Positions 1 to 12,800 of a stretch of DNA of 64,000 nt are shown piece after piece; the first letter of the stretch is position 1, and each line of letters begins with the position of its first letter. Source of the stretch: Epinephelus fuscoguttatus (taxonomy: Eukaryota > Chordata > Actinopteri > Perciformes > Serranidae); assembly GCF_011397635.1 (NCBI RefSeq), contig NC_064753.1, positions 43,148,322 to 43,212,321 of the forward strand, read 5' to 3'. The position numbers and the translations under genes are program-made. Under the pieces are notes generated by a model, which saw nothing but the letters and a program-made list of their open reading frames with translations, ran no database searches and had not been told where the DNA came from.

Positions 1-931
1 ATCTGAGGGGTGTGTATTTGCCCAAACAATATTACCATGAATCAAATAGGGATAAATCATGGAATAATATAAAGTTAACAAGCAAGACACATCTCTGTGA
101 TGATCTCCAGTGACTTCACAATTTTGTTGAAAATAAAATTCATATGAGTAGAAGAATAAGTAGCACAAAGCATATGTAAAATTTTGAACTGGGGACTTTT
201 ACTCATAACAGAGTAGCCCATTTCTACACTGATGTATTGTTACCTTTACCAAAGAATAATATCTGTGTCACCTCAGTTGAAATAACCAAATGTGCTCTGG
301 TGTGCTGCAAGCGCCATGACTCATAGTAAAAACCTGACTGAGGAAAAAGGGCGTCAGAGCTTTGAGAAACACTAGTGCCTATTTAGGAATGACACAACAG
401 GCTACTGTGAACTGCTGCACATCCAGCAAGGTCTGCTTTGAGAGCAGTGACCTCTGCTGCTCCACCAACTCTACTACAGAGCCAGACAGCTAGAGTTCCC
501 CCTTCTTTATTGAGAATTTGATAAGTACAAAGAAACAAGCCACACTCTCAAGTCTTATCAGCAAATAACTTCTGTCTCAGGTTGAACAAGAACAAAATTA
601 GAAACAAATGGTAGAAAGAAAACATAATAAAATACAAAACTAAATTGTAAATTTAAAAAAAAACAGTGCTAAAGAGAAACATCACCTATGTTAAGAATTC
701 CAACATGTTATTTTCATGGCCTGGGAAAGTTTGATTGATATTTCTTAACATGAGCCACTCAGCACTGAACATGACATGTATAGATTTTGAAAATGGGCAT
801 TTTTCCTCTCTTACAATGTCTATTAATAGCTCAGTATATTTCCCTTAATACAATGACAGTAGCAAAAACAAAAACAAAATAATGTAACAAGAATGTAACC
901 ATAAAAGCAAAAATAATGTATAATGTTATTT

Positions 932-964
<33 letters not shown>

Positions 965-982
965 TACTCTATTCAGGGGAGT
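1..982. other. Left-edge non-coding stretch with (TTG)n microsatellite
   Basis: No recognisable gene. A short Cys-rich reading frame (389-493, 34 codons plus stop) is followed by an AATAAA at 626-631, so the tail of an unseen upstream + strand gene is possible but unproven. A (TTG)n microsatellite of about ten units runs from 932 to 963, immediately before the inverted-repeat element that starts near 983. Confidence 0.4.
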
Positions 983-2418
983 CTGAGGGGTATTCCAGAA
1001 AGCGGGTTTAGTGAAAACTCTGAGTATGTTAACCCCGAAATGAGGGAAACTCTGGGTTTTCAGTTCCAGAAAGAGAGGTATCAAACTCTGAGTCAATCAC
1101 CATGGCAACTGAGTCTGTGAACCCAACCTGCTCGCTGACAGGTTTTCTTCAATAAACCCTGAGTTTCTCTCTGTCTCCTCCCTCTTACACGCTGTTTCAT
1201 TTCCTCATTCATTCAGTCCGTGTCAAAGCTTGTATCGAAGCGCATTAATTAGCGGAGATTTAACATCCGCCACAGTCTAAATCCTGCTGGACATTAGTTT
1301 GTTACTCAGGACTGTCTTAAGTCATTGAATTTATGCACATCAGTCATTTCTTTGGACATCGGTTTTTGTCTTTACATTCAAATATTACACAGCGAGAATT
1401 CACCCTCAGCTCAGAATCAAACCTCTGTCCTTTTTATATTTATTATTTTTATAACACTGTGCACAAGGATCAGACTGTCAGACTGTTAGAGCAGCTCCCA
1501 AATGTTTATTGCGCATAATGTGTAGGTCTAATTATTTAAATTTTAAAAATCGGTATGAAGCTTTAGACACGTAGTATCAGTGACTAATGATCTCTATCAC
1601 TGAAGTCATTGGTCGCACTGATGGAACATAATTCCTATAGCCTAATATTGGGGATTATATGTTAATATTTCTGAGTGAGCAATGGTGCAGCATTTCACTG
1701 TCTTTAAATTTACTACATTTGTAGCTGAAATAAAACCACTGAATGCTGTTGAGTCAAGATACAAATAGATGTGCAACATTTTCAAATCTACTGTATTTTA
1801 ACCTCAACGTCTTTTCAAGTGCAAATCACCAAACATATTATAACTGGGTCAGACTGTGAGTTTACAGTCATGTCTTTATGTCTTTGATCTATAGCCTCGC
1901 CTATATGTTTTAAATCTTCTGCCTCCTGTGTTTTTCCCCATCAGATTAAACAAATATATTAATATAATGTAATGTATCTACAGCCTGATACACAGCCACA
2001 GCCACTTTATCTTCATTAAGGAAATGTAAGTCTGATAAATGATGACTAAACTTTTTTTTATTAACTTTATGGTTAACTTATTTACACTTTCCTCGCTCTG
2101 ACTCAGGCTCTTCTTTTAAAGATAAACGTGCACCGTCTGCTACACATGCATTAATATCTCTACATCCACTGGATTAAAATGGAGGCGCTGTCTTTTATTT
2201 ACCTGTTGCCATGGTGAATCATGGAGTCAGAGCTCCATTGATGATGGCTTTTTATTGTCGGCTTAACTCAGAGTGAACATACTCAGAGTTGACTGAACTA
2301 ACTCAGATCAGCTGTTCTGGAACCGGTAACTCAGAGTTTCCCATCTCAGGGTAAATCAACTCAGAGTTCAAGGTTAGACTCAGAGTTTGTTGAACCTCCT
2401 ACCTTGAATACCCCTCAG
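983..2418. mobile_element. Non-autonomous DNA transposon with terminal inverted repeats
   Basis: The left end starts CTGAGGGGTATTC and the right end is its reverse complement (GAATACCCCTCAG, 2406-2418). Both arms carry several copies of the motif ACTCTGAGT in inverted orientation as subterminal repeats, and both arms contain a CACCATGGCAAC box (near 1098 on the + strand and near 2206-2217 on the - strand). The interior, about 1.4 kb, has no transposase reading frame, so I read it as a non-autonomous element. Superfamily not assigned; a clean target-site duplication was not found. Confidence 0.65.
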
Positions 2419-2579
2419 GTGTGTTTTTATTGTTTATTTTCTATCTTTTTTTTTTTTTTTTTTCATTTATGAAAAACCCTTTGTAAATTACGTCTGAGTT
2501 GAAGTCATCTATCGCTGCTCTGTGTGTCAAACCTCTGGTATTTCAAATTGTAAGTGAACGCACCACCATGTGCGGTGTC

Positions 2580-2593
2580 GTTGCCGTGGAAAC
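2580..2593 (+). promoter_or_regulatory. Candidate RFX-binding X-box of cfap70
   Basis: GTTGCCGTGGAAAC is two half-sites (GTTGCC and GGAAAC) separated by 2 bases, close to the RFX consensus GTTGCCATGGCAAC. It lies 75 bases upstream of the cfap70 ATG, the position expected for ciliary genes controlled by RFX factors. The motif and spacing are seen directly; its function is inferred. Confidence 0.55.
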
Positions 2594-2667
2594 GGGACTG
2601 TATCAACGTATATAGAAACAAGGCTCGTGACAGTTAGCAAACATTAACGTTGATCTAACTTTACATA

Positions 2668-5600
2668 ATGGAGACGCCTGAAAACGCCGCAGAAACAGAT
2701 TATAAAATTATAAATATAACCGTCACCCGCGCTAATAACCTGGTAAGCTCCTTCAACGTTACTTAAAGTGTAATGAAAGTGACGAACTTCACCGTATGCT
2801 CATGAGCTAACGTTAACTAACTTAGCTTAAGCTTAACTTAAACTACGTAGTAAGCTAACCAACGGCTAACTTAGCTTAGCATAACTGACTAACGTTCAAA
2901 CTACTGTCTGAAGCAACGGTCAGGAGGGCGAGTACAGACTGTGTTGGTTAGTCAACCACACAATTTCAGTTGCCTTTATCTCCTGGTTCAGCTTTGAGCA
3001 GAAGAGCTTGACTTATTTTTTTCTTTTAACTTATTATTTATTGATTAAAAGACAATTAGCACAGTCCAGTTAAGACCAACATACCAATAGTCAGACAATA
3101 CAACTTGTTACACTGTCCATAAATGACAGATAAAAGGGAAATATTAAAAAAGGAAGGAAAAGGAATAAGAAATAAATAAATGAAGCAATATTAATAATGT
3201 TTCCAGTTTCTTCAGGGATAACTCTTAGTGAAGCAAACAATGACTCTTGGGGGATCTGTAATGGAGATCAATGTAAATTTCATCCCAGAATGGCTTCAGT
3301 TTGTTACATAGATACAATTAGATTAATGGCGGGGTTTCAGTTTTATGTTTTATGTTGTTTTATTTCCCCTTGTTTACAACTTAGCATTAATCTTAATTAA
3401 AACAATCATCATCAGCTTGGGGAAGAGCATTCGCAAACTTAGTAAACGTGAAGTGATGCATTCAAGATTTTACTCTGTAACATGTAAAGCACCAGTCTCA
3501 AATTTGCAAAATGTTAGAGTAAACTGACGTGTGTTCACCCAGATCACCTTCCTCCATATTTTTCTTCAAAGCAGTTTTTTTTTTCCATTTAGTGGCAAAC
3601 ACCATGCAATTTTCAGACTTTATGTCACACTGGGATCAAACCAGACAACTGATCAAAGAGCCTCCTCTGCTCAGCTACAGGTCCTCATGGGAAATGCTTT
3701 TGACATTATTTCAAGCACATGTTACATAAACTGGATTGGTTTTACTAACTTCAATATGATTGAAACTTTATTGTGTAGTTTAATATAAACTGGACTGGAA
3801 TTTAAATGTCTGGGGCAAACAGAACAAACAGAACAACGTTAGAAGTCTAGCTAAGGCTAAGAATCTGTGTGGATGACAGTATCCACCTTATGCTACATAT
3901 TCTGTTTCCTCCTCTTTTCAGCAAGGAAGTAAGGCAGATGGCTTCCAGAGTTTTCTACAGGTTGAATTGGATGGAAATGTGCTGGGAGAGTCGGACAAGA
4001 AGCAAGTCAACCCTGCGGAGCAGTGTGTTGACTATGACTTTACCTGCAGCTTCCACTGCCCCAGTAACAATCAGGCTCTCAGTGACATAGCCCATAAACC
4101 TGTCATATGTAAGTTGAGTTTGTTGATATCTGACACTGATGTCGGTCTGTTTCTTCTTTCAACTTTCGTCAATTCTTGTTGCTGCTGTTACTCTCTGCAT
4201 GTTGACCAGCGGCATCTCTTTGATGCCCACACTTTGCTGGTTATGTCCACATGATACCGCAACTGAAAATGTCACACATCCTAAAAAAACAAAACACCTT
4301 CATCATGGGCATAGGCTTTAACACATGCTGATGCTTTAGAATTTATAATGCTGATATATGTTATTTTAAAACCTGTTCCAGCCAGCAGTTTGTGCGCTCA
4401 TATTTTGAGCAGTCCTACTAGTTTTATTAACCTGACAGTTGTGCCCTAAATTCAAACCTCGTAAACTTAAATGAGTGCTTAAATTAAGTGTAGTCACTCA
4501 GTATTTACCACCAGTAGATGCAACTCCAGCTACAGTAAAATCCCAATATGTGGCCTTATTGTGAGTTCATTGTCACATTAGCTAACTATTTTCATTTATT
4601 GTTGCTGTTATGTTTCACTTAATTGCGGGGAAAAAGCCTTCAACCTTTAAAATCACCAGATTTTTTTCTGCAATTTTGTTGTCAACTGATGGCAATATTG
4701 ATGACAGAATAATTGGTAGGTTTGTCAACCATGCAAGACTTATTCTATGCAGATATGCTGCCCTGACACAGCAATCCCCTGAACCAACCCCAAAATAGTT
4801 GAGCATATCAACAAGTCCACAGCAGCTTAGACTGAAACAATTACCACTAATTATTGTAATAACACTGGTAGTAATTTTATCACTGGTAAACAAATGCAGA
4901 GTAGGGCCTGGAGTTCATTGTCTATACAGCTCTCAGTTTTAACAGCATTGTTTCTTGGTTTTGTTGTTTTGATCAGTAACAGTGAGAGAGTTCCTGCCTG
5001 AGAAGACGAGGACATCGGTGCCAGCGATGACACCGGCGCAGGCGAAGACACCGGTGCTGGGCCAGGCTGTGATCGACCTGCTGCCTCTGCTGCAAGGTAC
5101 AGCTGTACCTGTCAGAAGTGATGTGTTGTTACTGTAATAAAACAAACCGGTGTACGTCTGTGTCTATATGTACCGAATGCCAGTTTCTTCATGTGGAGGT
5201 CTGATCAAAGTGCCTTCAAAGAGCTTTTCTTACAGGACAACTTGTTGACTGTTGGAGTGATTCTCTCTTATGTTTTAGGTCAGTGCAGTTTCTCGTCCTC
5301 AGTTCCACTGAATGCAGCGACCAGCTCTTCAGCCAAAGAGTCCCCCCCAGACCTCTGCAGCCAGGTCAGATGGTTAATGACCACTTATTAGCACGTCTAT
5401 TCCAGATTAATATTTTTTTTGTTTTTGCAAAGTTGTGCCTTAAAAATTTGTATACTTATTATATGTATCTTGCCTGAAAGGTATTTTAACTATACCTGTA
5501 ATCAAGCCTGGATAACCAAGCAGACTAAAGGCCAAAACACACTGGCGGCAAACACAGCGCATCAAAAAATAAGACTCCATTATTTTCAATGAACAACCCC

Positions 5601-8600
5601 ACACTGGCGGCGGCTAGACACGTGTTGGTGCTCCTGGAAGCACCATCCTGCAGCACTTCACGCCACTGTCCTATTTCCAGCCTCGTTGCCCCTGGAATTA
5701 AATGCATTTTTCCCCCACTCGCTCTCTGCTTGTACATACCAGCTCCCACAGCGGCTCGAACTCTGTAGCTGTTGCTGTGTCTCGTGTGTGACAAAGAATG
5801 GATGAGGAGGGACCCATTGTTAAGGTTGAGAAACATTCTGAGCTAAACGACCCACAATAACTTTAAGCTAATGCGGAGGTGGAGGACGTACAGATCTTCC
5901 AATAAAAGTAGTAATAACTTTTTTCATCTTTTTTGATGTGCTGCAGCACGATGTGTCCAGTGTGTATTGGGGTGGCACCTGACGTGCTTCACATGAGGCA
6001 CCAGTGTGTTTTCAGCTTAACTGGGCAACTGCCCCGGTGGCCTCGATCCCCCAAGGGCCCCAAAAACCCCAAACTCTCATTGTGTCACTTGTTTGTTTGT
6101 TTTTTTTGGTAATTTGATTAATTGTACATTTGTTAATAAGTTTGGAGCACTGAGTACAACAGAAGCACAATATCAACTGAGGCAGACTCTGCAGTATTAT
6201 CTTATTTGTAGCCTTGTCATGCAGAGAGGCCGGTCTGATACAAAGGTGAAAATATGGTTTATGACAATATTTAGAGTGATACAATAGATATTTGTCAATC
6301 TGTAGACATTTTGGTATAATTCATCCAGAATTTGAAGGAAGGAGTTGAGGCCAGACAGGAGCAGTTGGCAGCCCAAGGCATTTTCAAGTGGAAGAGGAAG
6401 GTAATCCCACAGCCAGTTTTTAGGCCAAATAAGAAAATTCCCAACCAGTGTTTGGCAACCAGCACTTTGAACCTCAGGAATGAAAACAGACACATCACAG
6501 CCATTAACTCACTAATACTATGATGTAAAAGTTTATAAATAAAACATGAATGTGCTTCACGATTCTCCCCCTTTAGAGGTCGACACTGGATGTGTGTGTC
6601 AGTGTGTCGGAGCCAATACTGTCTGAGGCTGAACTTTCAGCCTCCAATCTGCTGAAGGTAACCATGGAGACAGCCTACTCCATCCCTGAGTCATGGGTTC
6701 TGCAATCTGGCCCTGCGACTACTCCCTGCTCATACACTGCTGCCCTGGAGGTCCCACTTAGTGCAGAGGTGAGTGTTACTCTGTGCTTTTTATGTAGCTT
6801 ATTTAAGATAGGTAATTTATGTACATATAAATGGGTCATTTGGAAACACAACCATTTATTTTTTCAGGTGATTATAGACTAGTGAAAATATACCTACTGT
6901 ATTATATTCCATTTCTGCCAATATATCCCCCTAAAACCTACACACTGGACCTTTAAATCAAAATGAAACATGGAAAAAAAAACATGCTACCCCGTTCAGA
7001 CTAACATCAAATCTGGATTTAACCAGGGTGAAGGATTTTAACAGTGTGGCTGTATGATTCCTCTGATCTCCAGAAAGATCAGGTGCTGGTGTTCTGTGAG
7101 GGGCACCTGAAGGCGGGGGGGCAGAGGGAGAAAAAAGGCCGACAGAGGAAGAGACCCCATCAGGCCCTGCTGGTCACGGGGAACCACTTCCTACCTGATA
7201 CTTCTTTTCAGGCAGAGCCCATCGAACAGGAGGATGGCGAGCTGACTGGCTTAGAGGTAACTGCAACTGTGGCCTGTACTTGCTGCGAAATGCCTGGGTG
7301 CACTGATAGATGTCATATAAATGCCTTTCATTTGATAGACATGACCAGATTTAAAGGGGAACACCACATAAATTAAGCTTTCCAGTATATCCTATCCACG
7401 GCAGAGGAAAGTTCAATCAATAATTGTGAACATGTTCTCCTCTCTCTCAAAGACAGAAACCAGAGTCCAAAACCAAAGTCTAGAGTATAAAGTGGGGGTG
7501 ATGACAAGTAATCGATTAATCGTTTGTTTAGAATTTGATCAAACAAGTAAAATCTGATCAATCAATCGATAGGCTATAAAGTGCTGTCAGAGTATGTGTA
7601 AAATGTTGTTGTGAGCTCTGATTAGGTAAAAAATGAAGACGCAAAGTTTTCACATTTCTTTAAAAATCACAATGAAGCAATTAATCAATCGTTAATTTTA
7701 CCAATAATTGATAAAGGAAAGTGCTTACAACTCCTATAAACCCCTTGCATAAAGTCTGAAGCTGCTTCATAGGCAGTGAATGGGAGCCTGATATTGTGGA
7801 CCCACAGAATGTTTCAGCGCTCTAGTTTTTGGATTTGGTAGAGAATGGTTCATGTTTACTTAAATTATTGGTCAGTCTTCGATCATAAAAATAACATATG
7901 AATTTTGACATTGTTATTACAGGACCGGAAGTTTCGTACTGAAGCAGAGATCACAAAGCATAGGGTGAGCTGGGACACAGAGATGCGCTGCTTCCTGGAT
8001 GCAAGTGGAACTACCAGGTCAGCTACATGCACAGCTCACTCCGCCTCCTGTCTGACCATCATGCTAACTGTAGGCCAAAAGGGACAGTCTTATGTTTCTT
8101 GTCACTGTGTCTGTATTTTTTTTTTACAAAATAAATTTCAGGATTATAACAGAGTGTATTTGAAAACTTGGTGCCCTCATTCAATAAATTTCAGGCCAAA
8201 AGATCAGGAAATCATTGAGAAATAATTCAGGGCCATGCAAAGTAAACAAGTTAACAGGTTTAATGCTTTGAATAAATGTCGAATCCCTATGAAGAAAACT
8301 GCTTGGGAAATATTGTAGCAAAACCAAAAAAGAGAAGATAATATATTAGGTCAACATCAGAATGTATATGATGTGAACTAAGGCATTGGATGGGTAAATA
8401 CCAAGTAGAGATTGCAGAAAGAGAGATACAGATACAGATGCAGAAAAAGATGTGAAAATATGTCTATTAGTGTTGACTGCAATTTCAGGCTGCGGCAGAA
8501 GATCACTGAGAGCAGACTGTGGCCAGTGGAGATAATGAGGTCGTCGGCTGTGCTCACTAAGGCAGCAGAAACCAAGCTGGTGAGCCAACTTTGTTATCAA

Positions 8601-9789
8601 AGAATAGGATCAGAAATATGCCCCGTGTCCACCAAACACTTTCAGTATGGTACCTTTGGAACCAAAAGTAGCCCTTAAGACATGGTACCTAGACCCTAGC
8701 CTTTCCAAACAGTACCCTTAAATGTGAGCGGGGTTGTTGTCACTCACTGCTCCATCCAACACTTACTGTATTTCCTTATTACAAGTGACACAGATGGAAG
8801 TCTGCACCCTGTCTTTTGTTCACAGAACAAGGCTGCACGCTGACATTTTCAGAACAAAACAAAACAGGCTGCAGTGAGAGTCTCTCCCCATGGGATATTT
8901 AAAAATAGCGGCTTTGTGCATTTAGTCCTTCTCAGGCAAGCTCAGGGGTTTAGTGTTGACGTAGCCCACAGGAACGCTGCTCTGCGACGTTTTTTTTTTC
9001 TCTGAATAAGGATTAGAATATATGCAGAATATATGGATGACGATCCACTCATTACTAAAAGTGTCTGTCATATAGAAACTTAAGCAATCGTCAAAGTTGT
9101 CACAGTGAAATTTAAGGTGTGCTGATGGATTCAAGTCATCAACTCATGCATTGAGTAACATTACAAGTTAACGGTCCACCTAAAAAATCATCGACAGTCG
9201 GCCCAGTGAATTAAGTTATTTTTTACTCCAGCTGCTGTGAGAGACAGCAAAACATCCTTTCATTTTATAGTTACAGTTTGCTAATAAAACTCTCCACAGT
9301 ATGAACAGTGGTTACATGAGCCTCAAAACCAGACACAACTCAGCCCTGAGCAGAGTGACTGTACTCTATTGACCAATCAGACTGCAGTGTTCACAGCTCC
9401 ACCTTTTAGTACCAGATCTGTGTGCTAGGTACCCCAACAGAGGGGGGACCAAAAGTGGGGATGATATGGAACAGTTCCATTGGTACCATCCACAACTTTT
9501 CACAGTGCCGTACCGTACTGCCTGCTGGAAACGGGGGCTATATTATAATGTATTGACCCTTCGGCATTAGCTCTCTAGTCTGAACCAAATGTAAGAAATG
9601 AAGGACAACATGCACAATCATTTCAGGCAAAACTGCATTTTAGTTTAATCAAAGCTGATGTTGATGTGTGATGCGCTAATAGGGTCTCTAGTGGATAGTT
9701 TAAATGAAACATTTTGAGGGCATATACCATGTTTCCTGTTTTTAAAGCTTAAGCAAAGTTCAGTGACAGATAAGCAAATTTGTCCAGTC

Positions 9790-9840
<51 letters not shown>

Positions 9841-12800
9841 CCCGCTGACAAGAACCCAGAGATCCCCTTCCATGGCGTGGCGTTTGTGGACATGGGTCGG
9901 CTGCTGTATCCTGGAGTTAGCCGCATCCGAGGAGCATACAGCATTCAGCCCTTCTCTGAGGCTGAGTTACTAAACAAGGTCACACAGATACGCACATATA
10001 ACTTATTTGCTTTAATTTTTGTTCATGTATTCATCATATGACGTCTAGTAGAAATGATCTGTTCAAATAGAATTCCATTAACACTTTCTAGCTTTCTTAA
10101 CCAGAGCCAGTGTGGACAGAGAGAGACACTTGCTGTTAGGACACGGTATTAGGCCAACATATGACTGGAAAGATTTAAATATGTCTTGACTTAAACAGAT
10201 TTTCCTGGTCAAAAGCCAGATAACTGGAAGCCTGAGCACAGCAGCGCTGATGATGAAGCTGCTTGTTGTGTGATAGTGACAGAGAGAGGGGAAGAGGAGG
10301 TGGAAGTTAGATTATTGCACAAGCTTTCTGTAGGTTATAATAATTCACTCAGAATGCTGCTTTGTCACTTTATGACCCTCCCGAAACCTGTGATATTTTA
10401 TAACAAGCTTACCCAAACTGCCCGACCCACGCATCACTACTGCACAATCCTGCTGTGCCATGTGTTAGACATACATTAAATAAAGACTTGACTCAGTATA
10501 ATTTACTGAATAATACTAACACCGTTCCCATGGGGTATGCGCTGTAAAGCCTCTATTAAAGTGAGTTTGTCTCTGATCATGTACTTAAAGGCCAAGCGGA
10601 GTGTCAGTGTGTTAAAGGAGCAGGCCAAGACTGCAGCCAAACAGGTCAAAGTTCGTGCTGGCTCAGCTACAGACTCTCACAAGGGGAAGGCAGGGAAGAA
10701 CTTGGATGGAAGGGGAACGAAGGAATCCAAGGAGGCAGCCAAAAAGGTCAGCAAGGTTGTGATGGTCAGCTGAGATTCATTTTTACATCAAAGTTTAATT
10801 AAGATCACTTCCAAGGGCTTGGAAAATCATATAAGACAAAAACAAGTCCTTGAAAGGCTTTGAAACCTTTTTAACGAGCAAAACCAGAGGATTGGAGTCA
10901 ATTGTACGCTATTTTCATTATGACAGCAACCTGGCAGTCAGAGCAGGCTGTCTGTAGCCGACAGCGTGGCCGATGCCCTGGCTGAAACTGAGCCGCACCT
11001 CAGTACGGAGCAAAATGTAAGCTTCCACTACACAGCAACACAACTCTGCAATCACAAACACAGTAGGCCTCGTTTACTGGAAGCTATGGTTGTAGTTACA
11101 GTTTAATACAGACACAGTGAGCGCAGCAGCAACATTTTAACTGTCCCACTATCGAAGCTAGTTGGTAAAGGAGATCGTGCTTTTACGGTGGCTGCTCCAG
11201 AACTCAGGAATAGCCTCACACTTGTAATCAAATGTTCTCGCTCCACTGACACTTAAGACATAGGCCTACATGTTTTCAATGGCCTTTGGTTGCTCTTAGT
11301 GGTTTTAATATTTTAGTATTTTGTAACTTTTTATGTACATAATCAAGATTTCCAGTTTTATTTGGTTGATGTTACTTTCTAATTTCTACTGCCATTTATT
11401 GTTGTTATTGTTATTTCAATTTTAACTTCAATTTTGGTCGACTGCGGTTGTTTTTAAACATGCTGCATTGATAAAATTTATTTGATTTGATAAGCTTGAA
11501 CTGCTACTATACATCCTACTGTAAACCTATATCCAGTTTACATGCTTGGTGTTTGTAAAGCCTTAAGCATATTAACCCCTCATTCCTGTTAATGGCAGAC
11601 GTATGTGGAGGCCAGAACCTATATTATCATTGAGATAGCCTTGGAGAAACCGCTGGTACCCAAAACATCTCCAGAGGAGCTGGCCAGAAGGTAATGTGCA
11701 GACCCAAACAGAATCTCCATAATTTTTTTTAAACAGTTTTCAGTGGTGATCCAGATTGAAAACTTGCAGAATTTAGCGGAATGTTTTTTTGCTTGTAATG
11801 TGAAAGATAATATTCATTTAAGATATGCTAATTGTCTTTTTTATTTGTGGAAAATCTGTGGACGTTCATTCTGCTGTTCTCTGCTACTTATCAGGAAATG
11901 AAAAGTAGTAGTTGTCATGTTACAGCCTTGTTATAGTTTACAGCACAACTGCGGGTGCTGATTCTGTGTGGGCCTGTTATGTGGTATATAAATCCTCTAA
12001 GTGTCTGTGAGCACTAAGTTGTACCTGGGTGTATTGATTTCACTGTCTCTCTAGATTGGTGACATTTGGTCATCGCCCCTCGGTTTTCTGACTGACTGTG
12101 GAGCACAAATGAGTGTGAATGTGCTGAGATGTGTCTCTATTTCCTGCAGGGTGAAGGCACTGATCCCTCCCAGGCGTCCACATCCAGCGGGTCCTAGCAG
12201 TGCAGAAAGTGTAAAACAGATATATATATACATGAACAGACACACAGATACACACACACAACACACATCAGTGGATTGTTGCTCTTGCTGAATTCTCTCC
12301 TTCAGGCGGTGCTGGAATACCACAGACAGATAGGCAACATGGTGGCCCTAATTTCAGACCAATATAAGGAATTGTTTGGAGCAGGAGCCAAGGCGTCTGA
12401 AGACTGCAGCCGGGAGCAGATGAAGACTGAGCTAATGGGAGCGCTTAATGTCTCTGGGAAATACTTCACCTTCAAGGAACAGATAAAGGTCAGAACAACT
12501 GCACACACCCCTGGTGGATGGATAAAACTTGCAGGAACCCTGAAGGAGTTTTTTGGAGTAGATCTGCAGCAAATGACAACCTCCAGGGCCGAAAAATAAG
12601 GCCAATATGGAATTTCCAAAAACTGAGTCTATAGCCCCTTTTACACTGTCTCTTCTACCTCATGGTTCTGTATGAAGAGGGACAGAGGAAGTAACAGCAC
12701 CAAAATGACGTCTGTGTAAAAGGGACATTCGGCAGGATGGGTCTATGGACGGGGAAGGTGTGTTGTTTTGACGATGTGTTATGCGTGCGACCCACCTCCA

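Larger units (their letters stand above)
2668..9978 (+). other. cfap70: cfap70 N-terminal half (exons 1-9, residues 1-389)
   Basis: Residues about 14-127 carry the beta-strand-rich N-terminal region, which starts ITVTRANNL and resembles a C2-like fold. Residues 157-343 form the middle conserved block, interrupted by a basic stretch in exon 6 ([12 protein letters not shown]). Exon 9 encodes the most conserved segment ([20 protein letters not shown]). Exon 7 also holds a good internal donor (AGG then GTGAGC, near 7965) upstream of the frame-preserving donor at 8018. Confidence 0.7.

Noticed and set aside
12632-12726. Short inverted repeat CCCTTTTACAC ... GTGTAAAAGGGA
   Set aside because: Probably the remains of another MITE, but the arms are only 11-12 bases and no boundaries or second copy could be seen, so it was not listed as a feature.
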